From NCBI GenBank assembly GCA_963765585.1, contig CAVXXB010000016.1:62001-126000 (forward strand): a DNA stretch of 64,000 nucleotides. Direction: 5' to 3'. This document shows positions 28,958 to 38,582 of this stretch, one piece after another. The notes beneath the pieces were generated by a model. The model searched no databases. It saw only the letters and a program-made list of their open reading frames with translations, and was not told where the DNA came from. Position 1 is the first letter of the stretch. The number at the start of each line of letters is the position of its first letter. Made by a program: the position numbers and the translations under genes. Origin of the DNA: CAVXXB01 sp963765585. GTDB lineage: Bacteria > Calditrichota > Calditrichia > JAJRVZ01.

Positions 28958-29383
28958 TCATCGGCTGGTAATTATTAATTTTAGAAAACTCTCAGGAGTT
29001 AATACACCGATATCGCTCTTAGTATAATCTTTAACATTCCGCGTAAGAATTACATCAATGAAGCCTGACTTTAATGCAGTAAAATGTTGTAGCGCATCTT
29101 CAAAATCTTTAAATCCGGAATTTAAGGCCTGTATCACAATGTCCCTATCCATTAGTAATACATCCAGAATAGTCATTAGCTGACTCAATTTTTCAATTAC
29201 CTTTTCATGCTTCGCGGTTTGTCTCAACAGGTAATATGTATTGCTGCATATGACAGGAGTAATAAATCCCTTAATTTGGTTGGACTCACATAAGGAAAAT
29301 ACCCGGGCAGCATTTTCTGCAAATGGTTCTCTGTTGAAGAAAAAATCCAGTATTACATCAGAATCAATTAGTAATTTGTACAT
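28958..29383 (-). CDS. PIN-domain toxin (VapC-like)
   Basis: A 141-residue PIN ribonuclease-type protein. Acidic residues of the active site are in LLIDSDVILDFFFNREPF, in the FKDFEDALQ motif, and in IDVILTRNVKDY. It lies one base after its antitoxin gene, the usual toxin-antitoxin order. Toxicity is the family expectation and cannot be read from sequence. Confidence 0.85.
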   Translation of the reverse strand: MYKLLIDSDVILDFFFNREPFAENAARVFSLCESNQIKGFITPVICSNTYYLLRQTAKHEKVIEKLSQLMTILDVLLMDRDIVIQALNSGFKDFEDALQHFTALKSGFIDVILTRNVKDYTKSDIGVLTPESFLKLIITSR

Positions 29384-29384
29384 A

Positions 29385-29633
29385 TTATAAATATTTTTTG
29401 GACAAGCCTTTTGCCAATTCCTTCTTATAGTCGAAGTCTGCAGGTGCTTTAAAAGAACCCCTTAACGATTTTGATATGGGTGTTATGTCAATATTTGAGT
29501 CCACTTCCACTTCTGTAATAACTTTTAAATAGTTCTCAATAATATCAGACAAACTACGTCCTTTCTGCCTGGCATATTTTTTAGCTCGTTGAATAATAGC
29601 TCTTTCAATCGTCAAAGTTAATTTGGTATTCAT
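29385..29633 (-). CDS. Antitoxin of the PIN toxin (DUF6364-like, ribbon-helix-helix)
   Basis: An 82-residue protein with an N-terminal beta-strand plus helices (KLTLTIERAIIQRAKKYARQKGRSLSDIIENYL), the ribbon-helix-helix pattern, and a C-terminal region (GSFKAPADFDYKKELAKGL) that would wrap the toxin. It is first in the pair and likely represses it. Confidence 0.83.
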   Translation of the reverse strand: MNTKLTLTIERAIIQRAKKYARQKGRSLSDIIENYLKVITEVEVDSNIDITPISKSLRGSFKAPADFDYKKELAKGLSKKYL

Positions 29634-29674
29634 GATAATTCAGCCCTGTATTTACTAACTATAATGAAGGTACG

Positions 29675-29718
29675 AAAAAAAAGAAACACGTGCAAAATAA
29701 TTGTAAATTACACGTGTT
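29675..29718 (-). terminator. Rho-independent terminator of the DUF1015 gene
   Basis: On the minus strand AACACGTG pairs with CACGTGTT across an 18-nt loop, followed by a run of eight T. It lies between the DUF1015 stop and the antitoxin start. Confidence 0.7.
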
Positions 29719-29753
29719 ATATTTTTGTATATCGCTCATAAATGGAGGGTGTT

Positions 29754-31037
29754 TCAATTGATACATTGTAGAAACGCATTTCGATGCGTTTCTACAACAT
29801 ATGTATAACCAATCCGCTTCGCAGACTTGGGTTCGAACCATGTTGATTTTGGTGGCATGATCAGACCGGCATCGGCGATGGTGAGCAGATCCTCGATTTT
29901 GGTGGGAAACAATGAGAAAGCAACAGCCATCTCGCCGTTATCAACACGCCGCTTTAATTCCCCAAGCCCACGCATACCGCCAACAAAATCAATCCGTTTA
30001 TCTTTCCTGGGATCGCCAATATCCAGTAAAGGTTTTAATAAGTTTTCGTATAATATGCTTACATCCAATCGTTTCTGTGGATCGTTATCATTCCAGCTAC
30101 CCGGAATGGCAGACAGACGATACCAACGGCCATCAAGATACATACCAAAATCATGCTTAACCAAAGGCTGATAGGCATGTTCATCAGAATATTCCCGTAC
30201 CAAAAAGCTTTTTGATATGTGATCAAGAAAATCCTGTTTTGACATACCATTCAGATCTTTTACCACACGATTATAGTCAAGAATCTGCATTTGACTATCA
30301 GGGAAAATCACAGTCAGAAAAAAGTTATAGGATTCATCACCGGTATGCCCGGAGTTTTTACTTTTTAATTCAGCACATGCCCGAGATGCTGCTGCTGAAC
30401 GGTGATGTCCATCGGCTACGTATAATTCAGGAACTTCGGCAAAATCATCCTGGATTCTCTTGATTGCAGCCTCATCAGATATCACCCAAAAAGTATGCCG
30501 AATATCATCATTAGTTGTAAAATCATATTCGGGAGTAGCCTCGATCAGGCGTTCGAGAAATTTATTAATAACCGGTCTGGCGCGATAGGTGAGAAAGACC
30601 GGCCCGGTTTGCGCCGAGAGACTGAGAATGTGTTTAAGCCGGTCATCCTCTTTCTCGACTCTGGTCAACTCGTGCTTTTTTATTTTATCAGAGTCATACT
30701 CTTCAATAGAAGCACCGGCGACAAGTCCAAGTTGTTTATGCTTGCCCATAATCTGTTGATAGAGATAAAAACAAGGTGTTTCATCCTGAACTAAAATTTT
30801 GTCATCACGTAATTTCTTCAGGTTTTCGGCACCTTTTGCGTATACAGCATCATCATAAGTATCAATATCCTCTGGCAAATCAATTTCTGGTTTGTTAACA
30901 TGCAGAAATGAATAGGGGGCACCAGAGGCCAGCTCGCGTGCTTCCTGACTATTTATTACATCATATGGTGGTGCTGCCACTTTTTCTGCATACTCTTTAC
31001 GAGGTCTAAGTCCACGAAATGGTTTTAAAATTGACAT
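29754..31037 (-). CDS. DUF1015 family protein
   Basis: A 427-residue cytoplasmic protein of the DUF1015 family, whose biochemical role I cannot state with confidence. Typical segments are FRGLRPRKEYAEKVAAPPYDVI at the N-terminus (split by charged residues), the core VADGHHRSAAASRA, and MPPKSTWFEPKS near the C-terminus. The family normally ends shortly after the FEPK motif; here the last residues (ETHRNAFLQC) are encoded by one arm and the loop of a 30-bp palindrome at 29767-29796, so the 3' end appears extended by an inserted repeat. Confidence 0.85.
   Translation of the reverse strand: MSILKPFRGLRPRKEYAEKVAAPPYDVINSQEARELASGAPYSFLHVNKPEIDLPEDIDTYDDAVYAKGAENLKKLRDDKILVQDETPCFYLYQQIMGKHKQLGLVAGASIEEYDSDKIKKHELTRVEKEDDRLKHILSLSAQTGPVFLTYRARPVINKFLERLIEATPEYDFTTNDDIRHTFWVISDEAAIKRIQDDFAEVPELYVADGHHRSAAASRACAELKSKNSGHTGDESYNFFLTVIFPDSQMQILDYNRVVKDLNGMSKQDFLDHISKSFLVREYSDEHAYQPLVKHDFGMYLDGRWYRLSAIPGSWNDNDPQKRLDVSILYENLLKPLLDIGDPRKDKRIDFVGGMRGLGELKRRVDNGEMAVAFSLFPTKIEDLLTIADAGLIMPPKSTWFEPKSAKRIGYTYVVETHRNAFLQCIN
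29767..29796. repeat. Palindrome overlapping the 3' end of the DUF1015 gene
   Basis: TGTAGAAACGCAT and its exact reverse complement, ATGCGTTTCTACA, flank TTCG: a 13-bp stem with a tight loop. It lies inside the reading frame and supplies its final codons. Confidence 0.85.
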
Positions 31038-31355
31038 TGATTTCTCCGGTAAATAGGAATTTATATTTTGTAATTCGTGCTTCGTAATTCGTTATTTTAT
31101 TTTATCTATAATCCTGTATCCTGTATCCTGTATCCTGTATCCTGCATCCTGCATCTTGCATCTTGCATCTTGTACCGAGTACCAAATCTATCCTACAAAC
31201 TTAACAATTCTCCCAGTAAAAAAAAACATTTTAAAAGCACAAATAAACTCAATTTACTTTTGACTATCTAGGGGGCTGAAGTTAAATTCAATCTTTAAAA
31301 AAATGTGCTAAATTTAATAATATAAATAATATAAATTAATAAATAACATACACTT
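31038..31355. repeat. Divergent spacer with ATCCTGT heptamer array
   Basis: From 31111 to about 31175 stand nine units of 7 bp: four ATCCTGT, two ATCCTGC, two ATCTTGC and one ATCTTGT. The rest is AT-rich, and must hold the promoters of DUF1015 and dnaE. The same unit, in reverse complement (ACAGGAT, GCAGGAT), recurs near 19350, 26340, 35270, 47800 and 48125. Confidence 0.8.
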
Positions 31356-34300
31356 ATGTCATTTGTTCATCTTCATTCACACACGCATTACAGCCTACTT
31401 GATGGCGCCGGAAAAATAAAACACATGATTGCTGAGGCTAAGCGACTGGACATGCCTGCGCTGGCCATTACCGATCACGGGAATATGTTCGGTAGCCTTG
31501 AATTTTATACCGAAGCAAAGAAGCATAATATTAAACCAATTATTGGTTGTGAGGCATATATCGCCCCGCGGGAACGTACCTTACATCGCGCGGTTGAAGG
31601 TGAACCCTATTCGTACCATGTCGTTCTTCTGGCAAAAAATGAAACCGGATACAAAAATTTAATCAAACTTACCTCATATTCTTATCTACAAGGTTTTTAT
31701 TATCGACCGAGAATTGACCGGGAATTACTACGTCAATATTCCGATGGTCTGGTTGTACTTTCTGCATGTATGAAGGGTGAGATTGCCTATAAACTAAGGC
31801 AGGGGCGCCGCGAAGCCGCAATTGAATCTGCTGAATTTTATCTTGACCTTTTTGGCGATGACTTCTATCTGGAATTGCAGGATCATGGTATCGAGGAAGA
31901 GCACCACACTTATCCAAAGGTTTATGAACTTGCCAAGGAAATGGGTGTTCCGGTTGTCGCTACCAATGATGTGCATTATCTCAAAAAAAATGATAGCCAG
32001 GCGCATGATATATTGCTTTGTCTGCAAACTGGAAAGGATCGTGATGATCCAAACCGGATGAAATACAATACCCAGGAATTATACCTCAAGTCTCCGGATG
32101 AGATGAAGCAATTATTCAAAGATAAACCCGATGTGGTAGAACGTACCCTTGAAGTTGCAGATAAGATCAACCTTGAAATTGATTTCAATCAGAGATTGCT
32201 GCCAGAATTTCCGATTCCCGAAGAAGAAGGTGGGATTAATGCGGATGAATATCTGGAGAAATTGTCAAGAAAGGGAATTGAAAAGAAATATTCAAAAGCG
32301 GATCCCAAACTGGAAGAGCGGCTAAATTATGAACTGAAGATTATTAACAAAATGGGATTTGCCGGGTATTTTTTGATAGTTCAGGATTTTATTGATGCCG
32401 CGCGCAAAAAGGATATCCCGGTGGGTCTTGGCAGAGGTTCCGCGGCCGGAAGTCTGGTGGCATATTCCCTGGGTATAACCGATGTGGACCCCATTCGTTA
32501 TGATTTGCTATTTGAGCGGTTTTTGAATCCGGAACGCGTCTCCATGCCTGATATTGATATTGATTTTTGTTTCGAGCGGCGGGATGAAGTGATTGAATAT
32601 GTTAAAGAAAAATATGGCCGGAAAAATGTCGCCCAAATAATCACCTTTGGTACAATGGCATCGCGGGGTGTGATACGGGATGTCTCGCGTGTACTGAAAA
32701 TACCGATTCCTAAAGCCGACGCCATCGCAAAAAAAATACCTGTTTTTCAGGGGAAGCCAATGCATCTTGAGGATGCTTTCAAAAAAATCCCGGAACTAAA
32801 AGAAATCGCCCGTGATTCTGATTCGCAGATGAAAGAGCTGGTGGAATATTCACAGACTCTGGAAGGAATAGCGCGCCATGCATCGGTTCACGCGGCCGGA
32901 ATTTTAATTGCCCCTGATGATATCACCAACTATGTGCCCCTGGCTTTAACATCCGATAAGCAAGTGACCACCCAGTGGACAATGGGATGGTGTGAGGCAA
33001 TTGGCTTGCTCAAAATGGATTTTCTCGGTTTGCGAAATTTGACGGTGATTCACAACACTGAAAAAATGATTCGGGAAAAATATGATGCGAATTTTTCCAT
33101 TGAGAAAATTCCGCTTGATGATGAAAAAACTTATGAATTATTTGGCGCCGGTAATACCATCGGCATCTTCCAGTTTGAAAGCTCGGGCATGCAGGAATAC
33201 CTGCGAAAATTAAAACCAAACCGCGTTGAAGATCTGATTGCCATGAATGCCCTGTATCGTCCCGGTCCCATGGCCATGATTGATGATTTTATTGCCCGTA
33301 AAAAGGGTGTAAACCAAATAATTTATGAGCACCCAAGTCTGGAACCGATTCTCGAAGAAACATACGGTATTATTGTCTATCAGGAACAGGTTATGCGTAT
33401 TACTTCCGAATTGGGCGGCTTTTCATTGGCCGAAGCGGATATTATGCGCAGGATCATGGGAAAGAAAAAACTGGCGGAGATGCAGGGTCAGAAAGAAAAA
33501 TTTATTAATGGCTGTGTCTCCAATGGCATTGATAAAAAGACGGCAACCGATATCGCCGATATGATTGTTAAATTTGCTTCCTATGGTTTCAACAAATCAC
33601 ATGCCGCTGCCTATGCCCTGATTGCATATCAAACCGGATATTTAAAAAGTAATTATCCTGCAGAATTTATGGCAGCAAATCTATCCAGTGAAGTTAATAA
33701 TACCGACCGGGTTGTCACTTTGATTGAAGATTGCCGCAAAATGGGGATTGAAGTCGTACCGCCGGATATCAATCACAGCCTGGCTCACTTTGTACCGCTG
33801 GATGATAATAAAATTGCCTTTGGACTGACGGCAATCAAGAATGTGGGTGGCGGCGCGATTGAATCTATCATCGAAGAACGTAATAAAATTGGCAAGTATA
33901 AAAGTATTTTTCAGTTACTGGAAAATGTGGATCTGAGACTTGTTAATAAAAAAGTCCTTGAGAGTCTGGCACAGGCCGGTGCACTTGATTCATTGGAAGG
34001 CAACCGCGCGCAAAATTATCATGCGATTGAACGGGCCACTGAATTTGGTCAGGATCTTCAAGCCAAAAGAAAAAAGAATGTTGGGCAAAATTCTCTTTTT
34101 GATATCGATCCGGAAATTAATGATATCGTAGCCTACCCGAAATTACCCGACGTTCCCGATTGGTCATCGCAGGATAAACTGGTTAAAGAAAAGGAATTTC
34201 TCGGATTTTATATAACCGGACATCCATTACATGCTTATAAAAGTATTGTAAAGTTATATAGTACCAATCTTTCAAACCAGAATGGTAATCAGAACGGTGG

Positions 34301-34817
34301 GCAGGGATACATAAGTATTTGCGGTATGGTTACAGAGATGAGAACATTGCTGGATAAAAAACAGAATAAAATGGCCTTTGTAAAAATTGAAGATTTTAGC
34401 AGGGTTTATGAAGCAGTTGTTTTTGGATCCGTGTTTGCCGATTTGGAAGACAAACTATATAAAGATGCGCTGGTTTTGCTCAACGGACGACTGAATTCTC
34501 AATTGGATGATCCGGTAATTAAAATAATATGCGAAAATGCGATACCACTGGATCAGGTACCGGTTAATATGACCGAATCCCTGATTTTGCGTATTGACAA
34601 ATCCGAAATAACAGATCAGAAAATTACTTATTTGAAAAATACTCTGAAATCCAATAAAGGTAATATCCCAGTATATTTTAAGCTCAGGATAAATGGATCG
34701 GATGAAGTCAATATGGTTTCAAAAAAAGTAAAAATTAACGTAAATTCAGGCATTCTCGAGGAACTGGAAAAGATCCTGACTTTAGATAATATAAAGGTAC
34801 GGATAAAGAAGCTGTGA
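31356..34817 (+). CDS. dnaE: DNA polymerase III alpha subunit
   Basis: The 1153-residue replicative polymerase, DnaE1 type. The N-terminal PHP domain begins FVHLHSHTHYSLLDG and continues AITDHGNMFG. The polymerase catalytic aspartates are in PDIDIDFCFERR; GLGRGSAAGSLVAY, MDFLGLRNLTVI and the FNKSHAAAYALIAYQT segment follow. A helix-hairpin-helix and an OB-fold (SICGMVTEMRTLLDKK) close the protein. The frame is intact over 3.5 kb. It overlaps the dtd start by 4 bp. Confidence 0.98.
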   Translation: MSFVHLHSHTHYSLLDGAGKIKHMIAEAKRLDMPALAITDHGNMFGSLEFYTEAKKHNIKPIIGCEAYIAPRERTLHRAVEGEPYSYHVVLLAKNETGYKNLIKLTSYSYLQGFYYRPRIDRELLRQYSDGLVVLSACMKGEIAYKLRQGRREAAIESAEFYLDLFGDDFYLELQDHGIEEEHHTYPKVYELAKEMGVPVVATNDVHYLKKNDSQAHDILLCLQTGKDRDDPNRMKYNTQELYLKSPDEMKQLFKDKPDVVERTLEVADKINLEIDFNQRLLPEFPIPEEEGGINADEYLEKLSRKGIEKKYSKADPKLEERLNYELKIINKMGFAGYFLIVQDFIDAARKKDIPVGLGRGSAAGSLVAYSLGITDVDPIRYDLLFERFLNPERVSMPDIDIDFCFERRDEVIEYVKEKYGRKNVAQIITFGTMASRGVIRDVSRVLKIPIPKADAIAKKIPVFQGKPMHLEDAFKKIPELKEIARDSDSQMKELVEYSQTLEGIARHASVHAAGILIAPDDITNYVPLALTSDKQVTTQWTMGWCEAIGLLKMDFLGLRNLTVIHNTEKMIREKYDANFSIEKIPLDDEKTYELFGAGNTIGIFQFESSGMQEYLRKLKPNRVEDLIAMNALYRPGPMAMIDDFIARKKGVNQIIYEHPSLEPILEETYGIIVYQEQVMRITSELGGFSLAEADIMRRIMGKKKLAEMQGQKEKFINGCVSNGIDKKTATDIADMIVKFASYGFNKSHAAAYALIAYQTGYLKSNYPAEFMAANLSSEVNNTDRVVTLIEDCRKMGIEVVPPDINHSLAHFVPLDDNKIAFGLTAIKNVGGGAIESIIEERNKIGKYKSIFQLLENVDLRLVNKKVLESLAQAGALDSLEGNRAQNYHAIERATEFGQDLQAKRKKNVGQNSLFDIDPEINDIVAYPKLPDVPDWSSQDKLVKEKEFLGFYITGHPLHAYKSIVKLYSTNLSNQNGNQNGGQGYISICGMVTEMRTLLDKKQNKMAFVKIEDFSRVYEAVVFGSVFADLEDKLYKDALVLLNGRLNSQLDDPVIKIICENAIPLDQVPVNMTESLILRIDKSEITDQKITYLKNTLKSNKGNIPVYFKLRINGSDEVNMVSKKVKINVNSGILEELEKILTLDNIKVRIKKL

Positions 34818-35266
34818 GGGTTGTCATTCAAAGAGTCCGCTCTGCTTCGGTCAGGGTGGACGAAAAAGTAACAGGTGAAATTCAGAATGGGCTTATGCTG
34901 CTAATCGGCGTGGCAGAAACAGATACCAGTGCAGATGTTGATTACGCCGCAGCAAAATGCGCAAATTTAAGAATCTTTGAAGATGAAGATGGTAAATTAA
35001 ATAAATCGATTCTCGAGACCGGCGGGGCCATCCTGGCAGTGTCACAATTCACCCTGCTGGGTGATACACGCAAGGGGCGCCGGCCCAGTTTTATCAATGC
35101 AGCCCGTCCTGAAAAAGGCCGAAAATTATACGAGGATTTTGTACAAATTCTCCGTGAATTGGGAATTCATGTTGAAACCGGTATATTTGGTGCGATGATG
35201 GATGTTCAGCTTATAAATAACGGCCCGGTGACGATAATAGTGGATACAGAGGAGAGGAGAAGGTAG
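34814..35266 (+). CDS. dtd: D-aminoacyl-tRNA deacylase
   Basis: A 150-residue homodimeric proofreading enzyme that removes D-amino acids from tRNA. MRVVIQRVRSASV at the N-terminus, the catalytic SQFTLLGD motif, and the cross-subunit NNGPVTI motif are intact. The GTG start at 34814 overlaps the dnaE stop (GTGA), indicating coupling. Confidence 0.97.
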   Translation: MRVVIQRVRSASVRVDEKVTGEIQNGLMLLIGVAETDTSADVDYAAAKCANLRIFEDEDGKLNKSILETGGAILAVSQFTLLGDTRKGRRPSFINAARPEKGRKLYEDFVQILRELGIHVETGIFGAMMDVQLINNGPVTIIVDTEERRR

Positions 35267-35562
35267 GGCACAGGATGCTAGATCTAGATGCTGGATACTG
35301 GATAAAACAAACAAGATGCAAGATACAGGATACAGGGGACAAGATATTAGAGGAAAGGTAACAGTCGTAGGACTTAGGTGCTCAGGGACTTAGGGACTAT
35401 AATTGCCTCAGTTAAAAGGGTCCTTATCCATAGGATCCCGTTCCGGGACAGGATGACAAATATTGAGATCGGAGCCTTGTGCCTTTGGCCTCTTAGCCTG
35501 TTGGCCTTTTATCCAGGTAAAAAATAATTTAATAACTGAGAAATAAATACAGAAACAAAACT
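35267..35562. repeat. Spacer of mixed dispersed repeats
   Basis: GATGCTG/GATACAG heptamers occupy about 35268-35345, AGTCCCT-family units in reverse 35366-35399, and 35421-35457 holds a palindrome-bearing unit (GGATCCCGTTCCGGGACAGG...) of which 25 bp recur exactly at 58390-58414. No gene is seen. Confidence 0.65.
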
Positions 35563-36327
35563 ATGGATAAACTTAAAACATTTCTTAGCTGGTACCGCCA
35601 GTCATTTCTTTTCAATGTAACCATTTTATTATTTGTTATTATTGTCGTCACTTTGCTGGTCGATAAAATTTTTCTGCCGCTTTATATCAGCCTGGGTGAT
35701 GAAACAGAAATGCCGGATGTGATAGAAATGCATGTTGCTGAAGCAAGTGATCTGCTCACAAAACAAGGGTTTCAGGTTTTGGTTAGTGATTCAATGTATG
35801 ATGCCCTTCATGAAGAGGGCGTGATAATTGAGCAGAATCCATATCCATATGCAACTGTAAAAGAAAACCGACGAGTGTATCTGACCATTTCTATTGGGGA
35901 AAAGCCCATTATTATGCCCAATTTATTTGGCGTCTCCCCGCGTGAAGCGGACCTGATACTGCATTCCTATGGAATGAAACTAAAAGCAAAAAATTATGTG
36001 TATTCCGATATATACAATGAAGGAACCGTTATCGGACAATCCTACCCGCAAGGTCAGCAGATACGCGCCGGTTCTGAAATCGACATCACTATCAGTCTTG
36101 GTAAGTTACGAGAGGAGACGATTGTCCCCGATTTAATTGGCAAAAGTCTGTATGAAGCCCGCCAACGCCTCAAACTTTTAGAATTGAGACTTGGAGAAAT
36201 CGTTTATGAAGAACGCGATAAGATATTACCTGAAACGGTGATTAAACAATCTATACCAGCCGGAGAAGCTTTTAATCCGGGTGATACTATTATTCTCACC
36301 GTAAGTAAAGAAAAATCAGAAAGTTAA
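35563..36327 (+). CDS. Membrane-anchored PASTA-domain protein
   Basis: A 254-residue protein with one N-terminal transmembrane helix (residues about 15-37) and three PASTA domains outside the cytoplasm (about 46-112, 115-182 and 185-250), marked by MPDVIEMHVAEA, MPNLFGVSPREAD and VPDLIGKSLYEARQ with the repeated QxPxxG turn. PASTA domains bind peptidoglycan precursors or muropeptides; here no kinase or transpeptidase domain is attached. It ends two bases before rpe. Confidence 0.87.
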   Translation: MDKLKTFLSWYRQSFLFNVTILLFVIIVVTLLVDKIFLPLYISLGDETEMPDVIEMHVAEASDLLTKQGFQVLVSDSMYDALHEEGVIIEQNPYPYATVKENRRVYLTISIGEKPIIMPNLFGVSPREADLILHSYGMKLKAKNYVYSDIYNEGTVIGQSYPQGQQIRAGSEIDITISLGKLREETIVPDLIGKSLYEARQRLKLLELRLGEIVYEERDKILPETVIKQSIPAGEAFNPGDTIILTVSKEKSES

Positions 36328-36329
36328 GT

Positions 36330-37010
36330 ATGTCTAAAATAAAAATTGCACCTTCCATTCTATCTGCTGACTTATTAGTACTTAAGGAGCAGATCCTGGA
36401 AGTAGAAAATAATGGCGCTGATTTAATTCATGTAGATGTAATGGATGGACAGTTTGTTCCCAATATCACATTTGGACCGGTGATCGTAAAAGCATTAAAA
36501 CGTATTACTGATTTACCCCTCGATGTACATCTCATGATTTTTAATGCTGATCGTTACATCGATGATTTTGCAGCAGCCGGGGCAGACTATATTACAGTAC
36601 ACCAGGAAGCATTAACACACTTACACAGCACGATCGATTCTATTCATAAGAATGGTATTAAAGCCGGGGTTTCACTTAATCCGGCCACACCGGTCGAAGT
36701 CTTAAGTGATATATTGCCGGATCTGGATATGGTATTGATTATGTCGGTAAATCCGGGTTTTGGTGGGCAGAAATTTCTTGAACTGGCAAATAAAAAAATC
36801 AAGCAACTGGATGAACTTCGAAAAAAAGAGAATTTCAAATACCTGATTGAAGTGGATGGTGGCATTAATAATAAAACAACGCCGATGGTAGTGAATGCTG
36901 GTGTCGACGTTTTGGTGGCAGGAAATGCTATTTTTGGTGCCGAAAATATTGGAAATTCCTGCCGGGAATTAAAAAAAATAGCCCAGGATGTTTATGACAA
37001 ACGCGGATAA
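36330..37010 (+). CDS. rpe: Ribulose-phosphate 3-epimerase
   Basis: A 226-residue TIM-barrel enzyme interconverting ribulose 5-phosphate and xylulose 5-phosphate. APSILSADLLVL, HVDVMDGQFVPNITFGP (metal-binding His and Asp), DVHLMI, MSVNPGFGGQKF and EVDGGIN are all present. It overlaps the start of the next gene. Confidence 0.97.
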   Translation: MSKIKIAPSILSADLLVLKEQILEVENNGADLIHVDVMDGQFVPNITFGPVIVKALKRITDLPLDVHLMIFNADRYIDDFAAAGADYITVHQEALTHLHSTIDSIHKNGIKAGVSLNPATPVEVLSDILPDLDMVLIMSVNPGFGGQKFLELANKKIKQLDELRKKENFKYLIEVDGGINNKTTPMVVNAGVDVLVAGNAIFGAENIGNSCRELKKIAQDVYDKRG

Positions 37011-37584
37011 TGTTTCCGTAAAAAATGAGATATACCGGAAACTTATCCATCTGGCGTGTTCAATTTTTCCGATTTTGTATTATTATTATTTTAATCGGGA
37101 ACAAATTGTTGTAATTTGTGTTGTTATCTCTATGTTCTTCCTGATCGCAGAAATAATCAGAACGCGATTTGGCTGGGGACAGGAGTTATATAAGAAATGG
37201 TTCTTCCCGCTTTTAAGGGAAGATGAAAAGAAACAAAATCTCACAGGAGCAACCCACTTATTCCTTTCTGTTACCGTATCGTTTCTCTTCTTTGAGAAAC
37301 ACATAGCCATACCGGCAGTACTAATATTAACGATAGCCGATGCTATGGCTGCAATTATTGGAAAAGTCTACGGCAAACATCAATTGTTACAGAAAACCTG
37401 GGAAGGTAGCATTACTTTTTTTCTGATCACGTGGATTATATTATTTTTATTTTTCCCTGGTCGATATTTGATTATTTTTCCCATTACTCTGATAACTACA
37501 TTTGTTGAATTATTGCCATTGCCTGTTAGTGATAACTATTCGATTACACTTACAGCCGGTTTTTTAATGATGATCTTTATTTAA
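36994..37584 (+). CDS. Polyprenol/diacylglycerol kinase-like membrane protein (SEC59/VTE5 type)
   Basis: A 196-residue integral membrane protein with about six helices. The N-terminal EIYRKLIHLACSIFPIL, the mid-protein LTGATHLFLSV, and the DAMAAIIGKVYGKH motif are typical of the CTP-dependent polyprenol, phytol and dolichol kinase family. TWEGSITFF follows. It would phosphorylate a lipid alcohol at the inner membrane. Start at 36994 chosen for the family-like N-terminus; it overlaps rpe by 17 bp. Confidence 0.8.
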   Translation: MTNADNVSVKNEIYRKLIHLACSIFPILYYYYFNREQIVVICVVISMFFLIAEIIRTRFGWGQELYKKWFFPLLREDEKKQNLTGATHLFLSVTVSFLFFEKHIAIPAVLILTIADAMAAIIGKVYGKHQLLQKTWEGSITFFLITWIILFLFFPGRYLIIFPITLITTFVELLPLPVSDNYSITLTAGFLMMIFI

Positions 37585-37604
37585 TTAAAAATGAGGTGAT
37601 CCCG

Positions 37605-38582
37605 GTGAGAGCATTTATAATTTTGATTACACTGTTGCTGCTCTGGCAGCAGTCCTTTAGCTCCGGTTTTAAAAAATATGCTGCGGAGTTTCTTAATAGT
37701 GGCGTCGGATCGCGGGCTCTGGCTATGGGCGGTGCTTTTACTGCAGTGGCAAATGATGTGACTGCCGGCTACTGGAATCCTTCCGGCTTGACGGGTGCAA
37801 AAGGTTTTCAGATTCAATTCATGCACGCCAACCAATTTATCAGTTCCGTCCAATATGATTATTTTGCTGCCTCTAACCAATTTGAGGGTGGTAATTCCAT
37901 AGGATTGTCAGTGATCCGGTTGGGCGTTAACGATATTAAGAATTCAAGAAATGCATTGTTGGGCGAACTGATCTCCGATGGACTAGATTATTCAAAAATC
38001 ACTAACTTTAATGTCGCGGATTACGCATTTATTCTTTCATATGCGCGTCAATCCAGTGAGCGATTTTCGTATGGTGCAAATGTAAAACTGATCTACCGGG
38101 ATTTTGATTCAGAATCAGCACTGGGTATCGGTTTTGATCTTGGTGCGCAATACCGTCTGGCGCAAAATCTGATTTTGGGTCTTACGTTTCGCGATTTCAC
38201 TACAACAATGATGGCCTGGAGTACGTCTGAAAAGGAATTTATCCCGCCATCACTGCGACCGGGTATAAGTTATCGCTTTGATATTGAAAGTCTGGCCTTA
38301 TATATGCAGCCGGCGTTTGATATGAATATTCTGTTTGAGGGAAGAGAATCGGCTGCTCAAGTCAATTTGGGTCCGGTCAGTTTTGACACATTTTGGGGTG
38401 CTGAAATCGGGTTCCGTGATCTGGTTTTTTTGCGTATTGGTTATGATGATTTAAGCCGTTTTAATGGGGGAGTCGGATTTAGTATTACCAAATTTGCCGT
38501 TGATTATTCATATATGAATTATGACCGGGAACTTGGTAACGTTCATCGCATTTCCTTCCATTTAAAACTAGATGCCATTTAA
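37605..38582 (+). CDS. PorV/PorQ-family outer-membrane barrel protein
   Basis: A 325-residue protein with a signal peptide ending near SFSSG. AEFLNSGVGSRALAMGGAFTAVANDVTAGYWNPSGL is the diagnostic N-terminal region (read in two parts: AEFLNSGVGSRALAMGG and AYWNPSGL-like GYWNPSGL). Alternating hydrophobic strands then run to the end. PorV-type proteins take part in type IX secretion, which fits the type IX sorting domain of the decayed gene at 2416-3736. The GTG at 37605 is chosen as start, 5 bp after AGGTGA, over a GTG at 37596. Confidence 0.87.
   Translation: MRAFIILITLLLLWQQSFSSGFKKYAAEFLNSGVGSRALAMGGAFTAVANDVTAGYWNPSGLTGAKGFQIQFMHANQFISSVQYDYFAASNQFEGGNSIGLSVIRLGVNDIKNSRNALLGELISDGLDYSKITNFNVADYAFILSYARQSSERFSYGANVKLIYRDFDSESALGIGFDLGAQYRLAQNLILGLTFRDFTTTMMAWSTSEKEFIPPSLRPGISYRFDIESLALYMQPAFDMNILFEGRESAAQVNLGPVSFDTFWGAEIGFRDLVFLRIGYDDLSRFNGGVGFSITKFAVDYSYMNYDRELGNVHRISFHLKLDAI

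Noticed and set aside
31111..31175. Tandem array considered as CRISPR
   Set aside because: Units are 7 bp with no spacers between them and no cas gene is near.
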